Source of the DNA: an uncultured Blautia sp.
GTDB taxonomy: Bacteria > Bacillota > Clostridia > Lachnospirales > Lachnospiraceae
Direction of reading: 5' to 3'
NCBI GenBank assembly: GCA_937900135.1
Contig: CALCDJ010000068.1
Location: 1 to 64,000, forward strand
Length of the DNA stretch: 64,000 bases
In this document: one piece after another, positions 53,119 through 63,017 of the stretch
Layout: every line of letters starts with the position of its first letter
Position numbering within the stretch: the first letter of the stretch is position 1
Position numbers and translations under genes: made by a program
Notes under the pieces: model-generated
What the model was told of the DNA's origin: nothing
What the model saw: only the letters and a program-made list of their open reading frames with translations
Database searches by the model: none

Positions 53119-54641
53119 AAAAAGCAAAGAAAGAACGTACCGGAAAAATGCATTCTCTCCGTAACCAGATTGCAGCCTTTTTCATTGGCCTTCTTTTGTT
53201 ATCCATTTTGGCCATAACTGCAATTAACGCATTGTTTCTGGAAAAATACTACATTTCAAAAAAAACAGAAGTTCTTCTGGATGTAGTCAACACATTGGAA
53301 AAACTGGATCAGAATCTGGATCTTCAGACAGAGGAAGGGCAGGAAAAGGCAAAGAATGCGCTGTTGGATTCCGTTGATGCATCCAGTTTTCGGAATAATC
53401 TTTCCTGGGTTATTATATCCGAAGATACCACCTGTCTGGCCTCTTTTGGAGATAACAGTGAAATGCTCAGGAATCGTCTGTTTGGTTACATTTATCAGTT
53501 GGATACGGTAAAGATCAGGAGTAAAATTCTGGAACAGACAGATACTTTTGTCATTCAGCAGGTTCATGACCGGTTTGAAGAAGTGGATTATGTGGAGAGC
53601 TGGGGCGCCTTTGAGACAGGACATTATTTCCTGATCCGAACTCCTCTGGAGAGCATTCGGGAAAGCGCTGCTATTTCCAATAGCTTCTATTTCTTTGTGG
53701 GGCTGATTATTATCATGTTCAGCGGATTTGGAATCTGGATTGTCACAAAGAAGATTACGAAACCCATCAGTGAACTGACAAAGCTTTCCCAGCAGATGAC
53801 AGATTTGGATTTTGATGCCAGATATCAGAGCCGAGCGGGCAATGAAATTGATGTGCTGGGAGATAATTTTAATCGTATGTGCGGTCAGCTGGAGCAGACC
53901 ATTTCTGAACTGAAATCTGCAAATAACAAGCTGGAAAAAGATATTCAGGATAAGATTAAGATTGATCAGATGCGAAAGGAATTTCTGGATAATGTTTCTC
54001 ATGAGCTGAAAACTCCCATTGCTCTGATTCAGGGGTATGCAGAGGGCTTAAAGGAAAATATTTCCGAAGATCCGGAAAGCCGGGAATTTTACTGTGATGT
54101 AATCATAGACGAGTCATCTAAAATGAATAAGCTGGTGAAGAATCTCCTTACCCTTAACCAGCTGGAATCTGGAAGAGATGCTGCGGTTATGGAACGTTTT
54201 GATATTGTAGCGTTGATCCGGGGAGTGCTTCAGAGTATGGATATTATGATCCAGCAGAAGGGAGCAGAGGTAATCTTCCGGGAAGAGAAGCCGATTTATG
54301 TTTGGGCAGATGAGTTTAAGATTGAAGAAGTAGTCACCAATTATACTAGCAATGCCCTGAATCACCTTTCCGGTGAAAATAAGGTGGAAATTAAGGTAAT
54401 AAAAGAAGAAGAGCGAGTGAAGATAACGGTCTTTAACACTGGAGTTCCGATACCGGAGCAGGATATCCCCAATCTCTGGAATAAATTTTACAAGGTGGAC
54501 AAAGCCAGAACAAGGGAATACGGAGGAAGCGGAATTGGTCTTTCTATTGTCAAGGCAATCCTGGAGGGAATCGATCAGGAATATGGTGTGCAGAATTATG
54601 ACAATGGTGTTGAGTTCTGGTTCACTTTAAGCCGAAAATAA
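53115..54641 (+). CDS. Sensor histidine kinase
   Basis: A 508-aa membrane kinase: N-terminal helix (about 20-40), an extracytoplasmic domain of about 150 residues, second helix near 195-215, HAMP linker, HisKA with His296 in NVSHELKTP, and the ATPase domain with N-box YTSNALNHL and GGSGIGLSIVKA. Partner of the preceding regulator; the signal is unknown. Confidence 0.93.
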   Translation: MKKAKKERTGKMHSLRNQIAAFFIGLLLLSILAITAINALFLEKYYISKKTEVLLDVVNTLEKLDQNLDLQTEEGQEKAKNALLDSVDASSFRNNLSWVIISEDTTCLASFGDNSEMLRNRLFGYIYQLDTVKIRSKILEQTDTFVIQQVHDRFEEVDYVESWGAFETGHYFLIRTPLESIRESAAISNSFYFFVGLIIIMFSGFGIWIVTKKITKPISELTKLSQQMTDLDFDARYQSRAGNEIDVLGDNFNRMCGQLEQTISELKSANNKLEKDIQDKIKIDQMRKEFLDNVSHELKTPIALIQGYAEGLKENISEDPESREFYCDVIIDESSKMNKLVKNLLTLNQLESGRDAAVMERFDIVALIRGVLQSMDIMIQQKGAEVIFREEKPIYVWADEFKIEEVVTNYTSNALNHLSGENKVEIKVIKEEERVKITVFNTGVPIPEQDIPNLWNKFYKVDKARTREYGGSGIGLSIVKAILEGIDQEYGVQNYDNGVEFWFTLSRK

Positions 54642-54660
54642 GAGAAACTCCTCGAAAAAG

Positions 54661-54711
54661 CAGGCAGATGCAAAGAAATAGCTTTGCAACTGTCTGTTTT
54701 TGCGTTATACT
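54661..54711 (+). promoter_or_regulatory. Terminator of the two-component operon with overlapping hisH promoter
   Basis: Stem CAGGCAGATGCAAAG / CTTTGCAACTGTCTG (54661-54675, 54682-54696) then TTTTT. The right arm contributes TTGCAA (54684-54689), which with TATACT (54706-54711, 16-bp spacer) can form the promoter of hisHF. Confidence 0.55.
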
Positions 54712-54752
54712 AAAGGCTGATTTAATATTTTTATTTGACAGGATGTGAGACA

Positions 54753-55373
54753 ATGATCGGAATCATCGATTATGATGCAGGCAATATCAAAAGCGTAGAA
54801 AAGGCGCTTCATTTTCTGGGAGAAGAAACGGTGGTTACAAGAGATCCGGTTCTTTTGAAGAAGGCAGATAAGGTAATTCTGCCTGGTGTGGGAAGTTTTG
54901 GAGATGCAATGGAGAACCTTCATAAGTTTGGTTTGGTTTCTGTGATTCAGGAAATCATAGAAGAAGGAGTTCCCTTTCTTGGAATCTGTCTGGGACTGCA
55001 GCTTTTATTTGAGAGCAGTGAGGAGAGCCCAGGGGTGAAGGGACTTGGGATTTTGAAGGGGAAAATTAAGAAGATACCGCCAAAAGAAGGATTAAAAATC
55101 CCCCATATGGGCTGGAATTCTCTGACTCTTACCAATTACGGACGACTGTTTGACGGGCTTCCGGAAAATCCTTACGTTTATTTTGTGCATTCGTATTATC
55201 TGGAAGCAGAGGAACCTGAGATCGTGAAGGCAGTAACAGAGTACAGTACCTGTATTCATGCTTCCGTAGAAAAAAATAATGTGTTTGCCTGCCAGTTCCA
55301 TCCGGAAAAAAGCAGCCGGACAGGACTGAAGATCCTGGAGAATTTTGCGAAGCTTGGGAAGGAGGAAGGGTGA
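54753..55373 (+). CDS. hisH: Imidazole glycerol phosphate synthase, glutaminase subunit
   Basis: Glutaminase half of IGP synthase, 206 aa, delivering ammonia to HisF. Nucleophile Cys in GICLGLQLL, and His/Glu in CQFHPEKSS. Start 54753 ([11 protein letters not shown]), with a weak GGATGTGAG. Overlaps hisF (TGATG). No other his genes in this window, so hisHF is a detached pair. Confidence 0.94.
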   Translation: MIGIIDYDAGNIKSVEKALHFLGEETVVTRDPVLLKKADKVILPGVGSFGDAMENLHKFGLVSVIQEIIEEGVPFLGICLGLQLLFESSEESPGVKGLGILKGKIKKIPPKEGLKIPHMGWNSLTLTNYGRLFDGLPENPYVYFVHSYYLEAEEPEIVKAVTEYSTCIHASVEKNNVFACQFHPEKSSRTGLKILENFAKLGKEEG

Positions 55374-56134
55374 TGTTTACCAAACGAATCATTCCCTGCC
55401 TTGACGTGAACAATGGCCGGGTGGTAAAAGGTGTGAATTTTGTGGATTTAAAGGATGCCGGTGACCCGGTGGAGATTGCCAGGGCATACGACGAAGCAGG
55501 AGCAGATGAACTGGTATTTCTGGATATTACCGCATCCTGTGAAGGACGGGATACTGTGGTGGAAATGGTACGCGCTGTGGCTTCCAGCGTGTTTATTCCC
55601 TTTACCGTAGGCGGAGGTATCCGTACGGTCGATGATTTCAAACGTCTTCTTCGGGAAGGTGCAGATAAGATTTCCGTTAATTCAGCAGCCATTGACCGAC
55701 CGGAGCTGATCCGGGAGGCTGCGCTGAAATTTGGAAGTCAGTGTGTGGTTGTTGCCATTGACGCCAAGCAGCGCAAAGATGGCGGATGGAATATCTATAA
55801 ACATGGAGGAAGACTGGATACCGGTCTGGACGCCATCCAGTGGGCAAAACAGGCAGAAGCTCTTGGCGCAGGAGAAATCCTTCTTACCAGTATGGACTGT
55901 GATGGAACCAAGGCAGGGTATGACATTGCGCTTACAAGAGCAGTGGCAGATGCGGTCTCCATTCCGGTTATTGCATCAGGAGGCGCCGGAACACTGGAGC
56001 ATTTTTCTGAGGCATTGACAGAAGGAAGGGCAGATGCAGCGCTGGCAGCATCTTTGTTCCATTATAAAGAACTGGAAATTTCCCAGGTAAAGAATTATCT
56101 GGGGGAAAAAGGAATTTCTGTGCGAATAGAATAG
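55373..56134 (+). CDS. hisF: Imidazole glycerol phosphate synthase, cyclase subunit
   Basis: TIM-barrel cyclase of 253 aa. Catalytic Asp in [13 protein letters not shown] and the second Asp in [13 protein letters not shown]; phosphate loops GGGIRTVDD and ASGGAG. ATG 55373 is favoured over GTG 55370 because GGAGG at 55361-55365 gives 7-bp spacing. Confidence 0.96.
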   Translation: MFTKRIIPCLDVNNGRVVKGVNFVDLKDAGDPVEIARAYDEAGADELVFLDITASCEGRDTVVEMVRAVASSVFIPFTVGGGIRTVDDFKRLLREGADKISVNSAAIDRPELIREAALKFGSQCVVVAIDAKQRKDGGWNIYKHGGRLDTGLDAIQWAKQAEALGAGEILLTSMDCDGTKAGYDIALTRAVADAVSIPVIASGGAGTLEHFSEALTEGRADAALAASLFHYKELEISQVKNYLGEKGISVRIE

Positions 56135-56156
56135 AAGTGTGGAAGAGGTGAAAGAA

Positions 56157-56831
56157 ATGGCTCCGTTATCAGGAGAATGGCTGGAGGCACTCAAAGGGGA
56201 GTTCCATCAGCCTTATTATGCAAAACTGTATCAAAGGGTTATGGAGGAATACAGAACCAGGAAGATCTTTCCTCCGGCAGAGGATATGTTCAATGCCTTC
56301 CATTTCACTCCTTTGAAGGAGGTAAAGGTGGTAATTTTGGGACAGGACCCTTATCACAATGACGGACAGGCACATGGGCTTTGTTTTTCTGTAAAAAAGG
56401 ATGTGGAAATTCCGCCGTCCCTGGTAAATATTTATCAGGAACTTCACGATGACCTGGGCTGTGAAATCCCCAATCATGGTTATCTGGAAAAATGGGCAAG
56501 ACAGGGAGTTCTGATGCTGAATACAGTGCTGACAGTGCGCGCTCATCAGGCAAACTCTCACAGAGGAATCGGATGGGAGCAGTTTACGGATGCGGCGATC
56601 CGCATACTCAATGAACAGGATCGTCCCATTGTATTTCTTCTTTGGGGAAGACCGGCGCAAATGAAAAAATCCATGCTGAACAACCCAAAACATCTGATTC
56701 TGGAGGCTCCCCATCCCAGTCCTCTGTCTGCTTACCGGGGTTTTTTCGGATGCCGGCATTTCAGTAAAACCAATGAGTTTTTGGCTGCAAACGGGGTAAC
56801 CCCCATTGACTGGCAGATTGAAAATAAATAG
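56157..56831 (+). CDS. ung: Uracil-DNA glycosylase
   Basis: Removes uracil from DNA, 224 aa, family 1. Water-activating GQDPYHNDGQAHGLCFSV and HPSPLSAYRGFFGCRHFS (His of the minor-groove loop) are intact. AGAGGTG before ATG 56157; a GTG at 56139 is possible. It starts 22 bp after hisF and may share its transcript. Confidence 0.96.
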   Translation: MAPLSGEWLEALKGEFHQPYYAKLYQRVMEEYRTRKIFPPAEDMFNAFHFTPLKEVKVVILGQDPYHNDGQAHGLCFSVKKDVEIPPSLVNIYQELHDDLGCEIPNHGYLEKWARQGVLMLNTVLTVRAHQANSHRGIGWEQFTDAAIRILNEQDRPIVFLLWGRPAQMKKSMLNNPKHLILEAPHPSPLSAYRGFFGCRHFSKTNEFLAANGVTPIDWQIENK

Positions 56832-56852
56832 AATAGGATTGTAAAAGAAATT

Positions 56853-58475
56853 ATGAGTAATAAAAATGACAATACCCTTGTTAAAAATGCTTCTTTTCTG
56901 ATGGTGGCTGCGTTGATCTCCAAGATCATCGGAATGTTGTACAAAAGCCCCCTGAACAGTACCCTGGGAAATCAGAGCTTTGCATTGTTTCAGTTTGCGC
57001 AGAATGCGTATTTCATCCTGCTGATGATCGCATCCTTCAGCATTCCCCAGGCTGTTTCCAAGGTGATGGCGGAGAAGATTGCATTTCAGAGATACCGGGA
57101 TGCTCAGAGGGTTTTCTATTGTTCTCTGCTTTATGCGGTAGTGGCAGGCGGCGCAGTGGCGTTTTTTTGTCTGTTTGGAACCTCGATTCTGGTTCCGGAT
57201 AACATGGCAGATGCCCGTCTGGCTCTCCAGATGCTGGCGCCTACAATTTTTCTCTCTGGTATCCTTGGCGTATTCCGCGGATATTTTCAGGCATACAGAA
57301 ATATGATGCCCACTTCTCTTTCTCAGATTATTGAGCAGATTTTTGTGGCAGTAACAGCGCTTTTCATGTCTGGATTTATGATCCGGCATTTTGCCGGAGA
57401 ACCGGAAGAAGTGGTGAGAAAATGGAGTGCAGCAGGAGCGACCATGGGAACGGGAGCCGGTGTGGCGGTGGCTTTGCTGTTTATGCTGTTTGTTTACGGT
57501 ATGAACAGAAAAAACATTCAGTATCGGATCAAAAATGACCGTCACAGGAGAACTGCCAGCTATCAGAGTTTGATGAAAAATATCATTCTCATTATTATGC
57601 CCATTATTTTCAGCGCATTTATTTACAATGTAAATGGCTATATCAACAGTTATATGTATACCGGAATTCTGGGCAGCCGGAGCTATGAAGAGGATCTTCT
57701 CCAGTCTATGTATGCGGAATACGGCTATTTTATGACACTGATCAACATCCCTCTGACTCTGGCAAGTACGGCGCCCACTTCTATGATTCCTGAGGTGTCA
57801 GCACACTATGCCCAGAGGGACATTAGAAGCGCCAACCGAAAAATTGAAAAGGCAACATGGGTCAGTATGCTGATTTCCATTCCAGCAGCAGTGGGATTGG
57901 CAGTTCTTTCCGGACCTGTAACAAGACTGATCTTCCATACCACGAATGGAGTTGCGGCCCAGCTTCTGATCCTGGGAGCCATTACCATTATTCTGAATGG
58001 AAATTCCAATATTTCCAATGGTGTGCTTCAGGGAATAGGAAAGCCCAATCTGCCTATGATTCATGCTTCTGTTGCTCTGGTAGTGGATGTGATCGTGATG
58101 GCAGTGCTGCTGCTTGTGACTGATCTTGGAATTTATACAGTGGTCATTGCGATGATTGTTTATGCAGTGGTTATGTGCCTGCTTAATGATCGTTCCATGA
58201 AAAAATATATGAAATATCGAAATCCATGGAAAAAGGCATATTTGTATCCTCTTCTTGCATCTATCCCCATGGCTTTGACCGCAGGAGGTATCTATTATGG
58301 ACTTTATCTTCTGATTCCTTCTAATCTGATCTGCCTTGGAGTGTCTGTGGTATTTGCAGTGTTTGTCTACTTTGTGGTGTATATGGCACTTAGCAAGCCC
58401 AGGGAAGAAGATCTGGCAGGATTGCCAGGTGGAAGACTTCTGTGTCGTTTGGGACGTAAGCTTCATCTGATTTAA
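56853..58475 (+). CDS. MATE/MurJ-type polysaccharide flippase (SpoVB-like)
   Basis: Polytopic membrane protein of 540 aa, about 14 transmembrane helices, of the polysaccharide/lipid-II flippase superfamily; N-terminal LVKNASFLMVAALISKIIGMLYKSPL is characteristic. It may move peptidoglycan precursors or serve in spore cortex synthesis like SpoVB. ATG 56853 has a weak ribosome binding site. 21 bp after ung, so likely in the same transcript. Confidence 0.88.
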   Translation: MSNKNDNTLVKNASFLMVAALISKIIGMLYKSPLNSTLGNQSFALFQFAQNAYFILLMIASFSIPQAVSKVMAEKIAFQRYRDAQRVFYCSLLYAVVAGGAVAFFCLFGTSILVPDNMADARLALQMLAPTIFLSGILGVFRGYFQAYRNMMPTSLSQIIEQIFVAVTALFMSGFMIRHFAGEPEEVVRKWSAAGATMGTGAGVAVALLFMLFVYGMNRKNIQYRIKNDRHRRTASYQSLMKNIILIIMPIIFSAFIYNVNGYINSYMYTGILGSRSYEEDLLQSMYAEYGYFMTLINIPLTLASTAPTSMIPEVSAHYAQRDIRSANRKIEKATWVSMLISIPAAVGLAVLSGPVTRLIFHTTNGVAAQLLILGAITIILNGNSNISNGVLQGIGKPNLPMIHASVALVVDVIVMAVLLLVTDLGIYTVVIAMIVYAVVMCLLNDRSMKKYMKYRNPWKKAYLYPLLASIPMALTAGGIYYGLYLLIPSNLICLGVSVVFAVFVYFVVYMALSKPREEDLAGLPGGRLLCRLGRKLHLI

Positions 58476-58490
58476 ACTATAGAATACAAA

Positions 58491-58537
58491 AAACTCTCTG
58501 AACCGATTATGTTCTCGATTCAGAGAGTTTTTTTTAA
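58491..58537. terminator. Bidirectional terminator after the flippase gene
   Basis: AAACTCTCTGAA / TTCAGAGAGTTT arms (58491-58502, 58519-58530), followed by TTTTT, between converging genes. Confidence 0.82.
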
Positions 58538-58538
58538 A

Positions 58539-61500
58539 TCAGGAAGTATGTTCCAGGTTTTTTACAGCAGTGGAAAGCATCAGTTTGATACGGTTCAACT
58601 GATTAACCTCGCTTGCACCCGGGTCATAATCAATGGCTACAATGTTGGCTTCCGGGTGTCTCCGTCGGATTTCTTTGATGACACCTTTGCCCACAATGTG
58701 GTTTGGCAGGCATCCAAAAGGCTGGATGCAGACAATGTTGGGAACGTCTCCGTGGATCAGTTCCATCATTTCTCCGGTGAGGAACCAGCCTTCTCCAGTC
58801 TGGTTTCCCGGGGAAACAATGGGAGCTGCCATCTTGGCCAGATCCTGGATATTTGCGCTGGGGGCAAAATGACGGCTCTGGGCAAGGGCTTCATTGGCAG
58901 ATTTCCGAATCCAGTCAATTCCGGCGATTCCCCAGTTGGCAAGGGTAGCCTTTGATTTTTTGAAACCAAGATGTTCTACCTTGAAATTCTGGTTGAAGAA
59001 ACAGTAGTTGATAAAGTCAATGAGATCCGGAACAACTGCTTCAGCGCCTTCTGCTTCCAGAAGCTCCGCCAGGTGATTGTTGGCAGCAGGAAGAAATTTA
59101 ACCAGGATTTCTCCTACGATTCCCACTCTTGGCTTTCGTTCATCGCTGATGGGAATGGTATCAAACTCATGAACCATTTCCTGACACATACGTTTGAAAC
59201 GGCTGTGGCTGATACTGTCTCCAGTAAGGAAAGCAATGGCTCGCTGTTCCCAGATTTTGTGTTTCCTGTTTACAATTCCCTTTTCCAGTTCGTAAGGACG
59301 CATACGATAGACACATTTCATCAGAATATCGCCAAACACAGCGCCGTAGGCAATCCTCTTAACAAGAGGAAGGGTGAGTTTGAATCCTGGATTGCTTTCC
59401 AGACCGCTTAAGTTCAGAGAAATAACAGGAACCTGTTCCATATCAGCTTTTTTCAGGGCTCGCCGGATAAAGGCGATATAATTGGAGGCGCGGCATCCTC
59501 CGCCTGTCTGGGACATGATTACGGCTGTTTTGTTAAGGTCATATTTACCGGACAGAAGCGCATCCATAATCTGTCCCACAACAATCAGAGAAGGATAGCA
59601 GGCATCGTTATTTACATATTTCAGTCCCACATCCACAGCTTTTTTGTTGTCGTTGGGCAATACTTCCAGGTGGTAACCGCAGGCATTAAAGGCAGCCTGA
59701 AGGATTCCGAAATGGAAGGGGGACATCTGAGGACACAAAATGGTGTAATCCTTGCGCATTTCTTTGGTAAAGGAAACCTTCTCAATGGAAGAAGGAAGAA
59801 TGGTTCGTTCCTTATGCTGAGCTTCCTTGGCTCGAATTGCAGCCAGAAGAGAACGAACACGGATTCTTGCAGCTCCCAGGTTGTTGACTTCATCAATTTT
59901 CAGGCAGGTATATATTTTACCGCTTTGATCCAGGATTTCGTAAACCTCATCTGTGGTAACAGCATCCAGACCGCAGCCAAAGGAATTTAACTGAATCAGA
60001 TCCAGATCCTCTCTTGTTTTGACAAAATTGGCGGCTGCATAAAGGCGGGAGTGGTACATCCACTGGTCATTGACGCGGATAGGCCGTTCAATGGGGACCA
60101 GGTGGGATACAGAGTCCTCTGTGAGAACCGCAATGCCATAGCTGTTGATGAGATCCGGGATGCCATGATGGATTTCCGGATCAATGTGGTAAGGACGTCC
60201 GGCAAGGACAATGCCTCTTCGCTTTGTTTTTTCCAGATAAGCAAGGGTTTCTTCTCCCTTTTTCTGGATATCTGTCCGGACATTTGCAAGTTCTTCCCAG
60301 GCTTTGTGTGCGGCCTGCTTTACTTCTTCTGGGGGAATTTGTGAAAATTCCTTTACCAGCTGTTCGGTAAGAATTGCCTCTGAAGTAAATGCAAGGAAGG
60401 GATTCCGAAAGTTGATTTCCGGATTGTGGAGTTCATCTACATTGTTCTTGATATTTTCCGCATAGGAGGTAACAATGGGACAGTTATAATGGTTGACTGC
60501 ATCGGGAAACTCGTTTCTCTCATAGGGAATGCAGGGATAAAAAATGAATTTTATTCCTTTTTTCAACAGCCAGCTCACATGACCGTGTGCCATTTTTGCC
60601 GGATAACATTCCGATTCACTGGGAATGGATTCAATACCAAGTTCATAAATTTTTCTGGTGGAAGTGGGAGATAACACCACTTCATATTTCAGTTCCGTGA
60701 AAAAGGTGAACCAGAAAGGATAATTTTCAAACATGTTCAGAACACGGGGGATTCCCACTTTTCCCCGCTCTGCCTTATCCGGGGACAATGGTTCGTAGGA
60801 AAAAACACGTTTGTATTTGTATTCATAAAGGTTTGGAACATGGTCTTTATTTTTTTCCTTGCCAATACCCCGTTCACAGCGGTTTCCACTGACAAACTGG
60901 CGGCCGCCGGAGAACTTGTTGATGGTAAGACGGCAGTTGTTGGTGCAGCCTCTGCAATTTGCCATGGCTGTGGTATACTTCAGGTTGTTGATCTTATCAA
61001 TGGAAAGCATGGTGGTTGCCTTCTGGGAAGAATAGCGTTCCCGGGCAATCAGCGCGGCCCCGAAGGCTCCCATGATTCCGGCGATATCCGGACGGATGGC
61101 ATGACAGTCTGCTATTTTTTCAAAGCTTCGGAGAACAGCGTCATTGTAGAAGGTTCCCCCCTGTACCACAATGTGACGTCCCAGCTCTGAGGCATCTGAA
61201 ACCTTGATTACTTTGTACAGCGCATTTTTGATGACAGAATAGGCCAGACCTGCAGAGATATCGGAAACTTCTGCGCCTTCCTTCTGGGCCTGTTTTACCT
61301 TTGAATTCATAAATACGGTGCATCTGGTTCCAAGGTCAATGGGGTGACGGGCATAGAGCGCCGCTTTGGCAAAATCCTGAACACTGTAATTCAAAGATTT
61401 AGCAAAGGTTTCGATGAAGGAGCCGCAGCCGGAAGAGCAGGCTTCATTTAACTGTACACTGTCTACAGTTTGATTTTTGATTTTGATGCATTTCATGTCC

Positions 61501-62768
61501 TGACCGCCAATATCCAGGATACAGTCCACCTGGGGATCAAAAAAGGCGGCGGCATAGTAATGGGAAACTGTTTCTACTTCCCCTTCATCAAGAAGGAGCG
61601 CAGCCTTGATCAGGGCTTCTCCGTATCCTGTGGAACAGGAATAGGCAATGTGCGCCTCTTCGGGAAGGAGGGAATAAATCTCCTGGATGGAGCGGATTGC
61701 AGTATTTAACGGACTTCCATTGTTGCTGCTGTAAAAGGAATAAAGAAGAGAACCGTCTTCTCCCACCAAAGCTGTTTTGGTAGTGGTGGAGCCTGCGTCA
61801 ATGCCAAGATAACAGTTTCCTTTATAGGAAGCAAGATCTGAAGTGGCAACCTGGTAGGAATCCTGACGCTTCCGAAAATCCTCATACTCTTCTTGGGAAG
61901 CAAAGAGGGGCTCCATACGTTCTACCTCAAAATCCATATGTACAGCCTGTTTCAGCCGGTCTTTAAGTTCTGTGAGGGAAACCTGCACGTTTTCTTTTGC
62001 ATTCAGGGCAGAACCAATGGCTGCAAAAAGATGGGAGTTTTCCGGTACAATGGTGTGTTCCTCATCCAGTTTTAATGTGCGGATAAAAGCAGCCTTCAGC
62101 TCAGAAAGAAAGTGCAGAGGACCGCCCAGGAAAGCTACATGACCACGGATTGGTTTTCCGCATGCCAGACCGGAAATCGTCTGGTTGACCACTGCCTGAA
62201 AAATGGAAGCAGAAAGGTCTTCTTTGGTAGCGCCCTCATTGATCAGAGGCTGGATATCTGTTTTGGCAAAGACACCGCAGCGGGCAGCGATGGGATAAAG
62301 GGCTTTGTAGTTTTTTGCATATTCATTCAGGCCAGAGGCATCACTCTGAAGGAGAGAAGCCATCTGGTCAATAAAGGAACCGGTTCCTCCGGCGCAGATA
62401 CCATTCATTCTCTGTTCAATATTTCCGCCTTCAAAGTAGATGATTTTGGCATCCTCACCTCCAAGTTCAATGGCAACATCGGTTTTGGGAGCCATTTTCT
62501 GCAGGGACGTGGAAACTGCGATCACTTCCTGAACAAATGGTATTTCCAGATGATTTGCCAGAGTCAGACCGCCGGAACCTGTGATTACAGGACAAAGAGT
62601 AAGCTCTCCCAGTTTGTCATAGGCTTTTTGAAGAAGGTCTGCCAATGTTTCCTGAATATTGGCAAAGTGTCTTTCGTAATCAGCGAACAGTAAGGCTTGG
62701 TTGTTGTCGAGAATAGCGATTTTTACTGTAGTAGAACCAATATCAATCCCTAATGTATAAGTCTTCAT
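58539..62768 (-). CDS. 2-hydroxyacyl-CoA dehydratase activase-related giant protein
   Basis: A 1409-aa ATPase: two tandem BadF/BcrA-type ASKHA domains (start and about residues 315-580), each with GIDxGSTTxK and a Cys motif for the 4Fe-4S bridge (Cys125 in [11 protein letters not shown], Cys164 in [17 protein letters not shown] in the second). A DUF2229 domain follows (about 660-880), then a HgdB/FldB-like C-terminal half with [12 protein letters not shown] and [10 protein letters not shown]. It probably activates a radical dehydratase or acts on an unknown partner. ATG 62768 after GAGGAGG at a long 13-bp spacing. Confidence 0.9.
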   Translation of the reverse strand: MKTYTLGIDIGSTTVKIAILDNNQALLFADYERHFANIQETLADLLQKAYDKLGELTLCPVITGSGGLTLANHLEIPFVQEVIAVSTSLQKMAPKTDVAIELGGEDAKIIYFEGGNIEQRMNGICAGGTGSFIDQMASLLQSDASGLNEYAKNYKALYPIAARCGVFAKTDIQPLINEGATKEDLSASIFQAVVNQTISGLACGKPIRGHVAFLGGPLHFLSELKAAFIRTLKLDEEHTIVPENSHLFAAIGSALNAKENVQVSLTELKDRLKQAVHMDFEVERMEPLFASQEEYEDFRKRQDSYQVATSDLASYKGNCYLGIDAGSTTTKTALVGEDGSLLYSFYSSNNGSPLNTAIRSIQEIYSLLPEEAHIAYSCSTGYGEALIKAALLLDEGEVETVSHYYAAAFFDPQVDCILDIGGQDMKCIKIKNQTVDSVQLNEACSSGCGSFIETFAKSLNYSVQDFAKAALYARHPIDLGTRCTVFMNSKVKQAQKEGAEVSDISAGLAYSVIKNALYKVIKVSDASELGRHIVVQGGTFYNDAVLRSFEKIADCHAIRPDIAGIMGAFGAALIARERYSSQKATTMLSIDKINNLKYTTAMANCRGCTNNCRLTINKFSGGRQFVSGNRCERGIGKEKNKDHVPNLYEYKYKRVFSYEPLSPDKAERGKVGIPRVLNMFENYPFWFTFFTELKYEVVLSPTSTRKIYELGIESIPSESECYPAKMAHGHVSWLLKKGIKFIFYPCIPYERNEFPDAVNHYNCPIVTSYAENIKNNVDELHNPEINFRNPFLAFTSEAILTEQLVKEFSQIPPEEVKQAAHKAWEELANVRTDIQKKGEETLAYLEKTKRRGIVLAGRPYHIDPEIHHGIPDLINSYGIAVLTEDSVSHLVPIERPIRVNDQWMYHSRLYAAANFVKTREDLDLIQLNSFGCGLDAVTTDEVYEILDQSGKIYTCLKIDEVNNLGAARIRVRSLLAAIRAKEAQHKERTILPSSIEKVSFTKEMRKDYTILCPQMSPFHFGILQAAFNACGYHLEVLPNDNKKAVDVGLKYVNNDACYPSLIVVGQIMDALLSGKYDLNKTAVIMSQTGGGCRASNYIAFIRRALKKADMEQVPVISLNLSGLESNPGFKLTLPLVKRIAYGAVFGDILMKCVYRMRPYELEKGIVNRKHKIWEQRAIAFLTGDSISHSRFKRMCQEMVHEFDTIPISDERKPRVGIVGEILVKFLPAANNHLAELLEAEGAEAVVPDLIDFINYCFFNQNFKVEHLGFKKSKATLANWGIAGIDWIRKSANEALAQSRHFAPSANIQDLAKMAAPIVSPGNQTGEGWFLTGEMMELIHGDVPNIVCIQPFGCLPNHIVGKGVIKEIRRRHPEANIVAIDYDPGASEVNQLNRIKLMLSTAVKNLEHTS

Positions 62769-62945
62769 GTATTACGTTATGCCTCCTCATTCTGTTTATT
62801 AACAATTCATTTGTATATCAGGGGAAAAAACAGAAAAATTTCTTCCCTTCCTATTAAATGTATGTGGTAGATATTCCGTAATATTATACGACAAGGACGG
62901 AAAAATGACAATGTAAAAGTTTAACAAGGATTATCAGGATTACAG

Positions 62946-62974
62946 TTGAAATTTCTGTGAAATCAGGCTATACT
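62946..62974 (+). promoter_or_regulatory. Promoter of tgt
   Basis: TTGAAA, 17-bp spacer, TATACT. The rest of the 62769-63017 gap (divergent from the activase gene) shows no other feature I can support. Confidence 0.65.
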
Positions 62975-63017
62975 TGTGCGAAGAACCAGATATTTTAGTA
63001 GGAAAAGAGGAAAACAT

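Noticed and set aside
56169..57545. A 458-codon open frame on the minus strand
   Set aside because: It lies antisense to ung and the flippase gene, is rich in Cys/His/Arg of low complexity, and has no homology-like motif or ribosome binding site; the plus-strand genes are clearly real.
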